DNA from: an uncultured bacterium
GTDB taxonomy: Bacteria > Latescibacterota > UBA2968 > UBA8231
Assembly: GCA_937942165.1 (NCBI GenBank)
Contig: CALDFW010000132.1
Span: 1-40,944 of the forward strand
DNA: 40,944 bases
Direction of reading: 5' to 3'
The notes under the pieces were generated by a model. It saw only the letters and a list, made by a program, of their open reading frames with translations. It was not told where the DNA came from and did no database searches. The position numbers were made by a program, and so were the translations under genes. Every line of letters starts with the position of its first letter. The stretch's first letter is position 1. Positions 1 to 8,819 of this stretch are shown here, in pieces.

Positions 1-13
1 AGAACTCAACCGC

Positions 14-23
14 AAAGGGAGGG
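14..23 (+). promoter_or_regulatory. Strong SD deciding a TTG start
   Basis: The purine run AAAGGGAGGG lies 7 bases before TTG at 31. An in-frame TTG at 25 would sit only one base from the SD, so 31 is preferred. The resulting N-terminus (Met-Lys-Ala-His then a hydrophobic core) is a good signal peptide. Confidence 0.7.
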
Positions 24-30
24 ATTGAGT

Positions 31-2817
31 TTGAAAGCCCATAACAACTTTGTACTGCTCTGTCTTGTTTGCCTGCAGCTTTCGGCTGTGGCTGCATCAG
101 GTCAAGACTACGGAGACCGACTCGGCGTTCAGCGAGGGGGAAAAGTATCCTTCGAACCGCAGGGGTCTGGAGTGATGTTTGGTGCGCTTGATCCAGCGGT
201 TAAGAAGTGGTACGTGCCACAGGAACTAGCTACGGAATATGGTTGGCGACAGTGGGAATATTCTAACTATGCCCGGGATCCCTATCAGCGTTACGTTAGC
301 ACCACGTTGGAGGGAGACTACTTCTACGACTTTTACGGTAACTTTATCGGGCGCGGTTGGCTTATTTACGACTGGCGTCAAGATCAGCCGCAGCAGTTGG
401 GTAGTAGCATATTCCAGAATTCCCGGTTTTCGTCGTGGTTTAATTCGGTGACAATTGGCGGTGAATCGAAGGGGCAGTATCACTATGCTATTACCGTCGG
501 CGATCGCATTCGTACTACGCTGACGCCGATGACGTTTTCCAAGCCCACGTTTAACGGAGTGCAAATTGATTTTGCCTCTGATAAATATGCGGCGACGATC
601 TTGGCTTCTCGTATTAGTGAGCCTATTCGTGGTGCTACGAATCAGCCAATTACCCGCACCAATGCCACCAGCCTATTTGGCGGTCGCGCAACCTTCCAAC
701 TCGGTGACTTCATCGAGTTGGGGGCAACGCTGGTTAATGCGCGAAACTCCAATACCAGCCTTGATCTGTTTAGCGGGGATATGATAGCCGGAACTCTAAC
801 TTCTGGGCAGAGTAGCACGCCGCTGACGGCAATCGCAATTGTTCTCAGCGATGATAGTCCGGCTGACGGAGAAGGGGGCGCAGCGCTTTTTTCGCATGAT
901 GTGCGCATAACCAGTAAGAATTTCGAGACGGGCAGGGAAGAGGTATTTACGCTGCAGCAGGTGGTGCGAGCCGGTGCAGAGTGGCCCATCATTTTTGGTG
1001 GGTTTCAGCGTTCTGGCTTTTTAGCCGCAGACGGCCCAGAGCGCATCGTGCTCAACTACGACTTTGATGACCCGTCTTACATAGGTCCTGATCCCACCTC
1101 AATTACCAACGTCGAGTTTGACTATGTGATGGCCAATGATTTTAAGGTCGAAATGTGGTCGAGTCAGCAAACCGGACAGCGCCCCATGCCTTCGGCGCCG
1201 TTGAGTCCTGAGTCCATAGATTCTTCCGAGCCTGCTTTTATGATCGTGCAGAGGGCTGATGGCAACGTGCAGGACATATCTAACCTGCAGCGGGTGCGCT
1301 TTGAATACGGATTGCCTACGGGTAATCTGGTAGGTGGTTTCTCCATCGAGGGGACCGATGTTCTGGGCTTTGACTTTTATGGGGAGTGGGATCGAAACAA
1401 AAAATACTTTCAGTATCCCAATGCCGCGACATTTACCGCTGGTAAGCAACACGAAATATCTTCGCTAGATGCTGATGCATGGCACTTTAACCTATCAAAG
1501 AAGGCATACCCTTATTACTTATTCGGCGAAGCCTACTCCTTTGACAGAGCCTATTCGACGACGGCTTATCTGGCGGATAATAACGGCGATGTGCAATACG
1601 ATAATACACTGCGTTATCTATATGAGTTTGTCGAGGATAACGACGATCTTGATCGTTTTCCAGACTGGACGCGCTTTGGCCAACTCGACGACCGTTTGAT
1701 TTTTCCTGGCTGGGATCAGAACAACGACTTTATCAACGATTTTAACCAGAACGATAATGCAACTGTAACGAATATTCTGCCTGATTACGAAGAGCCTTTT
1801 TTGCGCTTTGAAGTCGATCGCCCGGAATTTCTCTTTGGCATTGATCACAACAACAACAATTGGATTGATCGTTTTGAAGATGACGATTTGCCAGACTATC
1901 CGTATAAAGCAGATCGACGCGGCTACAATTTCTATGTGGGAGCCTTTGTTACGCCTCACGTGAAACTGAGCGTGGGCCGAACCGATGAAGATATGATTTC
2001 GGTCAACCGCTCTAATCGGACTAACTTCTTGCTCTTTACCCTTGACCGAGACTATCCCGGGCTGGGTAGGTTGCAAATCTTTGAATCGCTAAAGCGTAGC
2101 AAGGATACAATTCCCGACGATCGTCGAGAGCCGACGCCTTTTGTGGAGGCAACTGGCATACAGCCTTTGGTGCGTGATATATTGCCGGCACAGGATACCT
2201 GGATTAACTCTTCTTTCATTGGTTTTGACTATCGGGGAATCGAAAACTTGCGGGTCGACAATAAGGTTAAATGGGAAGTATTTAACCAGGTTACCAGCGG
2301 TATGCGAGATATAGACAACCGCCCTCTGCGCGATAACTCGACTTTCTTTGGTGCGATCAATAAGATCGACTACTTGTACGAGTTTGGGCGACTGAGCCTT
2401 CGCCCCAGATTTAAGAGTGAATATTTGCGCAAGACGCCCTTCCTGCGTAGCGAGGAAAAGCGCAGAGAGTGGACGGGAACAGGGATCCTACTTGCTCAGA
2501 TGCCCGCGCTGCAAAATACCTTGCTACAGGCAGGTGTCGAACTGCTGTGGTTGCACGATCTAGTTGCTGATGAGGAGGAGATGGTCGACCTCGGTATCAC
2601 CCGAGAAACGGGCGATATCAACGCCCGCACAGTTGCAGTGCAGTTATCCAATATGTCGAACTACCAAGGTTATGTGTTAACCACTCAAATTGGTTTGCGC
2701 TTCTCGCGCATATTAACCGAAGGCGTTACCGAGAATGCTGCCGGTGGTTTTGATATTGGAAACGAAGCGAGCAGCGTTACTACCAGCTTTCTAACGGTCT
2801 ATGCGGGGTTGCAGTAA
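31..2817 (+). CDS. Family A protein 1: probable outer-membrane beta-barrel with EF-hand-like loops
   Basis: A 928-aa exported protein starting at TTG 31, with a signal peptide of about 22 residues ending near AASG/QDYG. It is a clear paralogue of the next gene along its whole length. Visible features are a conserved N-terminal block (WYVPQEL..EYGWRQWEY, residues about 55-75), long alternating beta-rich stretches, and three acidic calcium-type loops: EDNDDLDRFPD near residue 536, DQNNDFINDFNQ at 562-573, and DHNNNNWIDRFE at 605-616. The last fits the EF-hand ligand pattern 1-3-5-7-9-12. The C-terminal ~200 residues look like amphipathic beta-hairpins ending VYAGLQ, close to a barrel-closing strand. 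I infer an outer-membrane barrel. No named family is recognised and the substrate is unknown. The stop overlaps the next start by one base (TAATG), so the two are probably translationally coupled. Confidence 0.8.
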   Translation: MKAHNNFVLLCLVCLQLSAVAASGQDYGDRLGVQRGGKVSFEPQGSGVMFGALDPAVKKWYVPQELATEYGWRQWEYSNYARDPYQRYVSTTLEGDYFYDFYGNFIGRGWLIYDWRQDQPQQLGSSIFQNSRFSSWFNSVTIGGESKGQYHYAITVGDRIRTTLTPMTFSKPTFNGVQIDFASDKYAATILASRISEPIRGATNQPITRTNATSLFGGRATFQLGDFIELGATLVNARNSNTSLDLFSGDMIAGTLTSGQSSTPLTAIAIVLSDDSPADGEGGAALFSHDVRITSKNFETGREEVFTLQQVVRAGAEWPIIFGGFQRSGFLAADGPERIVLNYDFDDPSYIGPDPTSITNVEFDYVMANDFKVEMWSSQQTGQRPMPSAPLSPESIDSSEPAFMIVQRADGNVQDISNLQRVRFEYGLPTGNLVGGFSIEGTDVLGFDFYGEWDRNKKYFQYPNAATFTAGKQHEISSLDADAWHFNLSKKAYPYYLFGEAYSFDRAYSTTAYLADNNGDVQYDNTLRYLYEFVEDNDDLDRFPDWTRFGQLDDRLIFPGWDQNNDFINDFNQNDNATVTNILPDYEEPFLRFEVDRPEFLFGIDHNNNNWIDRFEDDDLPDYPYKADRRGYNFYVGAFVTPHVKLSVGRTDEDMISVNRSNRTNFLLFTLDRDYPGLGRLQIFESLKRSKDTIPDDRREPTPFVEATGIQPLVRDILPAQDTWINSSFIGFDYRGIENLRVDNKVKWEVFNQVTSGMRDIDNRPLRDNSTFFGAINKIDYLYEFGRLSLRPRFKSEYLRKTPFLRSEEKRREWTGTGILLAQMPALQNTLLQAGVELLWLHDLVADEEEMVDLGITRETGDINARTVAVQLSNMSNYQGYVLTTQIGLRFSRILTEGVTENAAGGFDIGNEASSVTTSFLTVYAGLQ

Positions 2818-5762
2818 TGGTGAGCCGATTCTATGGCGCGGCGGCTTTTTTCGCTCTGCTAATCTGCGCGTCTAACGCGCTCGCCCAGATGGATTATGGC
2901 AACCGCTTAGGGCGTCGACTCAGCGACCGTAGCACCTACTCGGCTTCGGGCTTGTCTATAGAGATAGGTGCCTTAGATCCCACGATACAGCGCTGGTATC
3001 TTCCACAGGAACTCTACAGTGAATACGGTATTCGCCAGTGGGAGTACACCAATTATGCTAAGGAATCCTATCGTCGTTATATAGATCGAAATCAGGAGGG
3101 ATTCTACTTTTACGATAGTTTTGGAGATTTAATAACGCGCGGTCGTTTGGTGTACGATTGGCGTCAGCGTCAACCGCTGTCTTTTGAGTCAAGTGAAGTG
3201 ACTAAGCCGGGCATTTACGGTAGTTGGTTTAATAGGCTGGTTATCGCCTCAGATCAAAGTGGCGACTATAGCTACTCGATTATGATAGGCGACGAAATCA
3301 ATACGACCCTAACGCCGATGACGTTCCGCAAGGCCGGTTTCAACGGTGTGGTAATCAGTGCGGCCAATAGTAATGTCGAAGTCACAGGCCTGTTTTCGCG
3401 CATATCAAATCCGATCATTGCTATTGATGCTGAGATACCAACCAGGCCTTCGTCGCATTTTACGAATCTGATGGCCGGTCGTATCGAGGCGGCGGTAAAT
3501 AATTCCCTAACTCTTGGTGCGACGTTCGTCAATGCACACAACGGCACCGGCTCACGTGAGAGCTTTCGAGACAATCCGTTCAAGGGCCTTCTGACCGGCG
3601 GACAGATTGAACAGCGGCAGACGCTCTTGGTCGTCCGACTCTCCGATGATAGTCCGGAAGATGGAACCGGAGGGGCCGTGCTGTTTAGCGAAGATGTGCA
3701 AATAACAACGACTTTAATGAGAGAAGTCGAAGGAGTGGAAGGAATTGAACTGGTTCCTCGAGACACAGTCATTACGGGCTCGAGCATCGGATTTCGTGCT
3801 GCGCGTGAAGGTGGCAGTGTGCGAGACGGCTTTCTAACGGCGGATGGCGCTGAAAGCATCACTCTAAAGTACCAGTTGACCGGCACCGAAGACGATCAAG
3901 AGAGTTCGCTTCGGTTGCGCTTGCAGCAGGGTTTAGGATTGACGCTAGCAGAGGCTGAAGACGCGGTTACTGCTATAAAAAATGTGCGTGTGCGCATGGT
4001 TGTAGCAAACGACTATCGGGTTGAGGTTGCTTCCGACCGTCAGGTTAACAACGTCGGCCAACCGCAGTTTACCGTAGTATCTCGTGCGCCGGGTAATATT
4101 AGCAATAGGCTCAATCAGCGCGAAGTTGTGTTCGACTACGGCCTGCCTACAGCCAATCAAATTATCGGAGCCACGGCTGAACTGCGCGATTTTTACGGTT
4201 TTGATTTCTACGGCGAGTTCAACGTCAACAACCAATATCGAAAATATCCTTCAGTCAACGTCAAGAATCGCCCTGCTATAAGCGGTATTGTCGATGACGA
4301 ACAGGCGATAGGTTGGATGATGAACTTGTCGAAGCAGTCGGGCCCATGGCATTTTTTCTTGGAAGCGTTCGGGATGGACGAAGATTACAGTTCGTCCGTG
4401 CGGCCGGTTAACGCTCGTGGTACGGTTGACTATTCTCCAGAAGCAACAAATCGCAACTACGATTTCGTAGAAGACAACGATGACAACGATCGTCATCCCG
4501 ACCAATTGCGCTTCAATCAGGGAAGCCTTATCCCGATTCCGGGCCAGCTGTTTAAAGTGACTCCGGAAGGTGTGGCCGATCCAGCCGTCTTTCCCGGATT
4601 CGATGAAAATGGAGATTTTCTATCGGATTTCAATCAAAATAGCAACGGTGATCGGCAAAATTTCTTTCCCGATTACGATGAGCCCTTTTTGAGGTATCAC
4701 GTAGATCGTCCCGAATTTCTTTTTGGGATAGACCTAAACAATAACGGCTGGGTTGATCGTTTCGAAAACGACAACGAACCCGACTATCCCTACAAGCGAG
4801 ATCGCTGGGGCCACAACGTATACAGCAGCGTTGAAGTGACACCGGAAGTGAAGCTTACGGTCGGTTGGCTGGACGAGGAAATGCGCGGTGCGAATCGCCA
4901 CAACACGACGACCTACGGCATTTTTACGTTTGAAAAGAGTCTTCCGACAGCGGGTAAGATACGGATCTTCAACATGCTCAGGCAGGCGGAAGACACCATA
5001 CACGACCACCTATATCAGTGGGTCCTTCCTCGTCCTCGCTTTGGTAATCCGGTCGAGACCAGTGGCCGGAATGAACCGGTAGTCGATGTCTTGGCAGCAG
5101 ACGATACTTGGATTAATTCGCTAGCTGCTGATTGGAAATACTCTAGTCCTCGAAAATGGGGCATGCGTCATCGTTTCAAGTGGGATTGGTGGCAGCAACG
5201 CAACGCCGACGTCGAGTTGCTGCGCGACGAAGCGGGAGAGGTTGTTCGCGACGAAACGGGAGAAGCCGTAGTCCTGTTTGATCCGCTCGGCCCAGATGGT
5301 CGAAACGGAAGGGAAACGTCCAGCTTCCTCGGGATCATCAACAAGGCCGATTATCTGTTCGACTGGGGTCGTTTATCCATTTCTCCAAAAGTTAAGAGTG
5401 AGTTTTTACGTGAGGTGCCCTTTAGCCGAAGTATAGCGAAGCAGCGCAGCTGGGATCTGTTGTTTTTTCTCCAGGCTAGCTTTCCACTATTACAATCGAC
5501 TCGCATAGAAATAGGCCTTGAGCAGCGTACTTTCGCAAACCTCATTGGCGATGAGAAAGAGATGGATCCAGGGACGTTGACGGGTGATTTTCGCGGCACG
5601 GTTCTCGCACTGCAGTTGACAAATATGAAGCCCTATTTAGGATATAATATGACAACTCAAATAGGGGTTCGCTATGATCAGCGGTCGCTCGAGGTCGTTG
5701 AGTTTGACAGTGAATCTCGCACGGCTGGCGTGGCCTTTATATCTGTGTTTGCGGGTTTTTAA
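2817..5762 (+). CDS. Family A protein 2: probable outer-membrane beta-barrel with EF-hand-like loops
   Basis: A 981-aa paralogue of the preceding gene, starting at the overlapping ATG. The signal peptide runs to about residue 24 (SNALAQ/MDYG). It repeats the N-terminal WYLPQEL..EYGIRQWEY block and the acidic loops: EDNDDNDRHPD, DENGDFLSDFNQ (residues 596-607) and a canonical EF-hand loop DLNNNGWVDRFE (639-650) with glycine at position 6. The block around this last loop, from PDYDEPFLR to PDYPYK, is the most similar part of the pair. Two insertions relative to protein 1 occur, one near residues 300-370 and one near 800-830, the latter with an imperfect repeat (LRDEAGEVVRDETGEAV). The chain ends VFAGF with a terminal Phe, typical of outer-membrane barrels. 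Role unknown; a surface channel or receptor is inferred. Confidence 0.82.
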   Translation: MVSRFYGAAAFFALLICASNALAQMDYGNRLGRRLSDRSTYSASGLSIEIGALDPTIQRWYLPQELYSEYGIRQWEYTNYAKESYRRYIDRNQEGFYFYDSFGDLITRGRLVYDWRQRQPLSFESSEVTKPGIYGSWFNRLVIASDQSGDYSYSIMIGDEINTTLTPMTFRKAGFNGVVISAANSNVEVTGLFSRISNPIIAIDAEIPTRPSSHFTNLMAGRIEAAVNNSLTLGATFVNAHNGTGSRESFRDNPFKGLLTGGQIEQRQTLLVVRLSDDSPEDGTGGAVLFSEDVQITTTLMREVEGVEGIELVPRDTVITGSSIGFRAAREGGSVRDGFLTADGAESITLKYQLTGTEDDQESSLRLRLQQGLGLTLAEAEDAVTAIKNVRVRMVVANDYRVEVASDRQVNNVGQPQFTVVSRAPGNISNRLNQREVVFDYGLPTANQIIGATAELRDFYGFDFYGEFNVNNQYRKYPSVNVKNRPAISGIVDDEQAIGWMMNLSKQSGPWHFFLEAFGMDEDYSSSVRPVNARGTVDYSPEATNRNYDFVEDNDDNDRHPDQLRFNQGSLIPIPGQLFKVTPEGVADPAVFPGFDENGDFLSDFNQNSNGDRQNFFPDYDEPFLRYHVDRPEFLFGIDLNNNGWVDRFENDNEPDYPYKRDRWGHNVYSSVEVTPEVKLTVGWLDEEMRGANRHNTTTYGIFTFEKSLPTAGKIRIFNMLRQAEDTIHDHLYQWVLPRPRFGNPVETSGRNEPVVDVLAADDTWINSLAADWKYSSPRKWGMRHRFKWDWWQQRNADVELLRDEAGEVVRDETGEAVVLFDPLGPDGRNGRETSSFLGIINKADYLFDWGRLSISPKVKSEFLREVPFSRSIAKQRSWDLLFFLQASFPLLQSTRIEIGLEQRTFANLIGDEKEMDPGTLTGDFRGTVLALQLTNMKPYLGYNMTTQIGVRYDQRSLEVVEFDSESRTAGVAFISVFAGF

Positions 5763-5827
5763 TCCTTGAATGCTGCTAACTTAGTGTCGAATAATACAAC
5801 TACAAGGACGTTGACAGGTATCATATA

Positions 5828-7567
5828 ATGGGCAAGAGTAGCGCCCCTCAAGGCTGGATTATTAACCGAGTTAGCGATTCGCTGTTTTTTATCGGCACGC
5901 CTTTGCTATCCTTAGCACTTCTGCAGTCTGCTGCAAATTACTTCAGTTCCTTTGACATCGCCCTATTTGTTCTGGCTTTTTTTGCCGTAGGCCATCACCT
6001 GCCCGGTTTGATGCGTGCCTATGGCGAGCGTGAACTCTTTGATCGCTATAAAGCTCGCTTTATCGTGTCTCCTATAGTCATCATTGTGTGCGTGGGGTGG
6101 AGTGTATTTAATGGCCACTTGGGCTTTTTTATTTTCCTCGCCCTATGGGATATGTGGCATTTCTTTATGCAGCACTACGGTTTTATGCGCATATACGATG
6201 TCAAGCGCCATAAGCCCTCCCGACTTAGTGGACGACTAGATTGGTTGCTCACGGCCATATGCTTCTCATATATAGTGGTGGCTAGCCCGCATTATCTCGT
6301 CAATTTTATGGAGCGCTGCCATCGGTATGGATTCGGATTGTATACTTGGTTCCAGCCCGAATACATCCCCGTGCTCCGGCACATTCTGCTTGTGTTGGCG
6401 GTAGCCATATCCGTGGTCTATGTGATTCATCTCGTGCGTCTGAGCAGGCAAGGGGTGCCTGTCGTTTGGCCCAAGTTAGCCATTACAGCGACTACGTTTC
6501 TCACCGTTTACTATGCCTATATTGTCTTGGATGACGTTATTTTGGGCTATGCAATTACTGCCCTCGCGCATGACATACAGTACTTCGCCATAGTTTGGAT
6601 ATACAACCATGGCGTTCTGAAGCGTTCCAATCGATTGGGTGCCTCTTTTTTCCGCTATCTCTTCGCCGACGGTCGCTTTCGAATCATCTTAATTTACCTC
6701 GCGCTTATTTTGGCCTATGGGGGTGTTGAGGCCATGGCGCGGGCCACCGAGAACTACCTCATATACGATCTGGTTAAGATCTTGATTGCTACAACGGCCT
6801 TCATGCACTATTACTACGATGGGTTCATGTGGAAGGTGCATAAGAAAGAGATTCGCCAGAACTTTGTTGTAGATGAAACTGTAACAGATGAACCAGACGA
6901 TCGCTTGGGTACAGTGGATCGGTTGCGTCTTTTAATCAATCGATGGCCGGGTTTTTCCTACGTATTCGAGACCGGAAAACAGCTGGTTTACTTTGGCGTT
7001 CCCATTCTATTTTTTGCTTGGACGGATGCGACCTATTCCTTGTCGACGTTGGAGGCAAAAGAATATCTGGCGCGTCTGACACCGGAGGTCGCGAAGGTGC
7101 ATGATGACCTCGGCGTAGCGTATAGCCGCGAGGGGAAAGTGTCACAGGCCATTGCTTCACATAAAAAAGCCCTTGCGATCGACAGCACCTATGCCACGGC
7201 ATATACCCACTTGGGGATTGCCTATTCGGTTGCTGGACAGCGACAGCAGGCTATTCGCTATCATAAGCAAGCCTTGGTGAGGGATGCCGACCTTGCTCCT
7301 GCGCACTACAACTTGGGGGTCGAGTATTTCCAGATGGGTAGGTTGGATAAGGCAGTAGCCTCGTTTAAACAGGCGGTCAAACTAGACGGGGAATACCAAA
7401 GAGCCTACATGGCGTTGGGTAGAGCCTACCAGCGCCAAGGAAAACCCGAGGAAATGGAAAAATACCTTGAAAGAGCACGTCAGCTACAGCGGGTGTCTCT
7501 GCGGAAAGAACTTAGCCGAAGTGCTATGCCTTGGGCGACCGGTACGCCCGTCAAGAGCGATTCGTGA
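5828..7567 (+). CDS. Polytopic histidine-rich membrane protein with C-terminal TPR domain
   Basis: A 579-aa protein. Residues 15-400 hold roughly nine to ten hydrophobic segments; residues 420-555 form about four TPR units (for example AKVHDDLGVAYSREGKVSQA). The membrane part carries conspicuous histidines near membrane boundaries: GHHLPG (55-60), WDMWHFFMQHYG (107-118), AHDIQY (247-252) and MHYYYDG (326-332). Such a set could bind metal or act in catalysis, as in membrane di-metal enzymes, but I do not recognise the family and assign no reaction. The start ATG 5828 lacks a strong SD. It lies 65 bases after family A gene 2 on the same strand and may be co-transcribed. It could modify or help assemble the neighbouring surface proteins (inference). 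Confidence 0.8.
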   Translation: MGKSSAPQGWIINRVSDSLFFIGTPLLSLALLQSAANYFSSFDIALFVLAFFAVGHHLPGLMRAYGERELFDRYKARFIVSPIVIIVCVGWSVFNGHLGFFIFLALWDMWHFFMQHYGFMRIYDVKRHKPSRLSGRLDWLLTAICFSYIVVASPHYLVNFMERCHRYGFGLYTWFQPEYIPVLRHILLVLAVAISVVYVIHLVRLSRQGVPVVWPKLAITATTFLTVYYAYIVLDDVILGYAITALAHDIQYFAIVWIYNHGVLKRSNRLGASFFRYLFADGRFRIILIYLALILAYGGVEAMARATENYLIYDLVKILIATTAFMHYYYDGFMWKVHKKEIRQNFVVDETVTDEPDDRLGTVDRLRLLINRWPGFSYVFETGKQLVYFGVPILFFAWTDATYSLSTLEAKEYLARLTPEVAKVHDDLGVAYSREGKVSQAIASHKKALAIDSTYATAYTHLGIAYSVAGQRQQAIRYHKQALVRDADLAPAHYNLGVEYFQMGRLDKAVASFKQAVKLDGEYQRAYMALGRAYQRQGKPEEMEKYLERARQLQRVSLRKELSRSAMPWATGTPVKSDS

Positions 7568-7628
7568 GGCCCAGCTTCAAGTAACGTCATGCCTGCGAAG
7601 CGGAGTGTTGACCTATACAAAAAAATCC

Positions 7629-7657
7629 TTGACATGTTTTAGAGGCCGGTTTAGATT
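7629..7657 (+). promoter_or_regulatory. Sigma70-type promoter for the CBM9-like gene
   Basis: A perfect -35 TTGACA (7629-7634) is followed by a 17-base spacer and a -10 TAGATT (7652-7657, four of six matches). Transcription would start near 7664, leaving a leader of about 87 bases. The rest of the 183-base gap (7568-7750) shows no other gene. Confidence 0.5.
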
Positions 7658-7737
7658 GCGAACTGATCTATCTAATAACGAACGCTAGTGATGTAGAATC
7701 TGTTGTAGTATTCTCAGTGCTTCTGAACAAACCTTGC

Positions 7738-7744
7738 AAGGAGG
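7738..7744 (+). promoter_or_regulatory. Perfect Shine-Dalgarno
   Basis: AAGGAGG lies six bases before ATG 7751, an optimal arrangement. Together with the biased codons of the gene it points to high translation. Confidence 0.85.
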
Positions 7745-7750
7745 TTATCT

Positions 7751-8659
7751 ATGAAGAAGCTATTAGTTTTAGCGGCAGCTGCAGTAATCACTGCGGCACC
7801 GGCTTCGTCTCACGTGCCTGAGGGACTGATCTTTGGTGCTTGGAACTGGCCGACGTCTCACCTGCCCAACCTCGATGGTGACATTTCCGAATGGGATGTC
7901 CTTCCCTCAGAGTTGTGGCTTGAAATTAACGGTGATCTTTTCGCCGTTGATGACGGTAGCGGTAAGCCCGTAGACACTTCTGACCTGTGGTTCCGTTTCG
8001 CGATGGGTTGGAACGACGAGTTGGATCGTATTTACTACGTATACGATCGCTACGACAACGTTTGGGACCGCGATGCCGGTGGTGTTGGTTGCTGCGGTCA
8101 GGATGATAGTATCGAGGTCGGTCTTGACGCTGACCACAGCGGTGACTGGTTTTGGAGTCAGGAAGGCCAGACCGAAGAAGAAGCGCTGCGCACGCGCGGT
8201 CGTCAGGCCCAGACGGGTCACTACCGCTGGCCGGCTCTCGAGCCCTTTGGTTGGTACTGGTTCTGGATGACCACTGCTGATTGGCATGACGAAGAGCCCC
8301 ATTCTTGCTGCGCCGACTCATTCACCCTCGACGGTGTGCACGGCTCGGAGGCTACGATCCAGGCTGAGTGGTACACGGTTGCCTGGGATGATTTCAACTT
8401 TGCCGGTGCGGACCAAAGTGTTCGTCACGACTTCGTTGAAGGTGAGATCGTTGGTGCTGGTCTGCAGGTTGTTGACAACGATAACGGAACCGAAGAAGAT
8501 CCCAAGACCTGGAAGTGGGTATTGGGTGGTCAGTCAGACATCTTTGGTAACGCCAGTTCTTTCAGTGACTTCATCCTCCTCCCGGTCGACACGGAAAACT
8601 TGCCGACCGCCGTCGAGAATGATAGCTGGGGCCACATCAAAGCTTCGGTTGCACGCTAA
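7751..8659 (+). CDS. Secreted Trp-rich CBM9-like protein, probably highly expressed
   Basis: A 302-aa protein with a signal peptide (MKKLLVLAAAAVITAAPASS) that may be cleaved just before His21. The motif LDGDISEWD (41-49) and the later IEVGLDADHSGD (121-132) fit a CBM9/DOMON-like sandwich that binds carbohydrate or a cofactor. Four histidines are shared with the paralogue at 23537-24397: H21, H37 (SHLP), H129 (DADH) and H226 (SVRHD). Two vicinal cysteine pairs, C114-C115 and C186-C187, are absent from the paralogue and could make disulfides. Codon use is sharply biased: all seven Tyr are TAC, Gly is mostly GGT with no GGG. With its own promoter, perfect SD and strong terminator, this is probably an abundant secreted protein. 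The ligand is unknown. Confidence 0.82.
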   Translation: MKKLLVLAAAAVITAAPASSHVPEGLIFGAWNWPTSHLPNLDGDISEWDVLPSELWLEINGDLFAVDDGSGKPVDTSDLWFRFAMGWNDELDRIYYVYDRYDNVWDRDAGGVGCCGQDDSIEVGLDADHSGDWFWSQEGQTEEEALRTRGRQAQTGHYRWPALEPFGWYWFWMTTADWHDEEPHSCCADSFTLDGVHGSEATIQAEWYTVAWDDFNFAGADQSVRHDFVEGEIVGAGLQVVDNDNGTEEDPKTWKWVLGGQSDIFGNASSFSDFILLPVDTENLPTAVENDSWGHIKASVAR

Positions 8660-8694
8660 TTTGATGTTTGGTGCGTAGTCTGGTCTTAGACCAC

Positions 8695-8737
8695 AAAAAA
8701 GAGGAGAGATCACAGTTGATCTCTCCTCTTTTTTTTT
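8695..8737 (+). terminator. Intrinsic terminator, probably bidirectional
   Basis: A perfect 12-bp stem (8701-8712 with 8717-8728, GAGGAGAGATCA and its complement) has a CAGT loop and is flanked by six A upstream and nine T downstream. It should stop transcription of the CBM9-like gene and insulate the following operon. Confidence 0.92.
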
Positions 8738-8746
8738 ATATATAAT
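8716..8746 (+). promoter_or_regulatory. Candidate promoter for the five-gene surface-protein operon
   Basis: A consensus -10 TATAAT (8741-8746) lies just downstream of the terminator. The best -35 is TTGATC (8716-8721), inside the 3' arm of the terminator stem, with a long 19-base spacer. The leader to GTG 8820 would be about 67 bases. The -10 is convincing; the -35 is not. Confidence 0.35.
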
Positions 8747-8819
8747 GTTCTATAGTTCGATACATGTTTTTCAATTTCTGGTCCCTTACCCTTATGCTCT
8801 TAAGCGAGGTAACTGAACC

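Noticed and set aside
5811-5829. TTGACA and TATAAT strings just before the TPR membrane protein gene
   Set aside because: They are only seven bases apart, and the TATAAT overlaps the start codon, so they cannot form a promoter for that gene.
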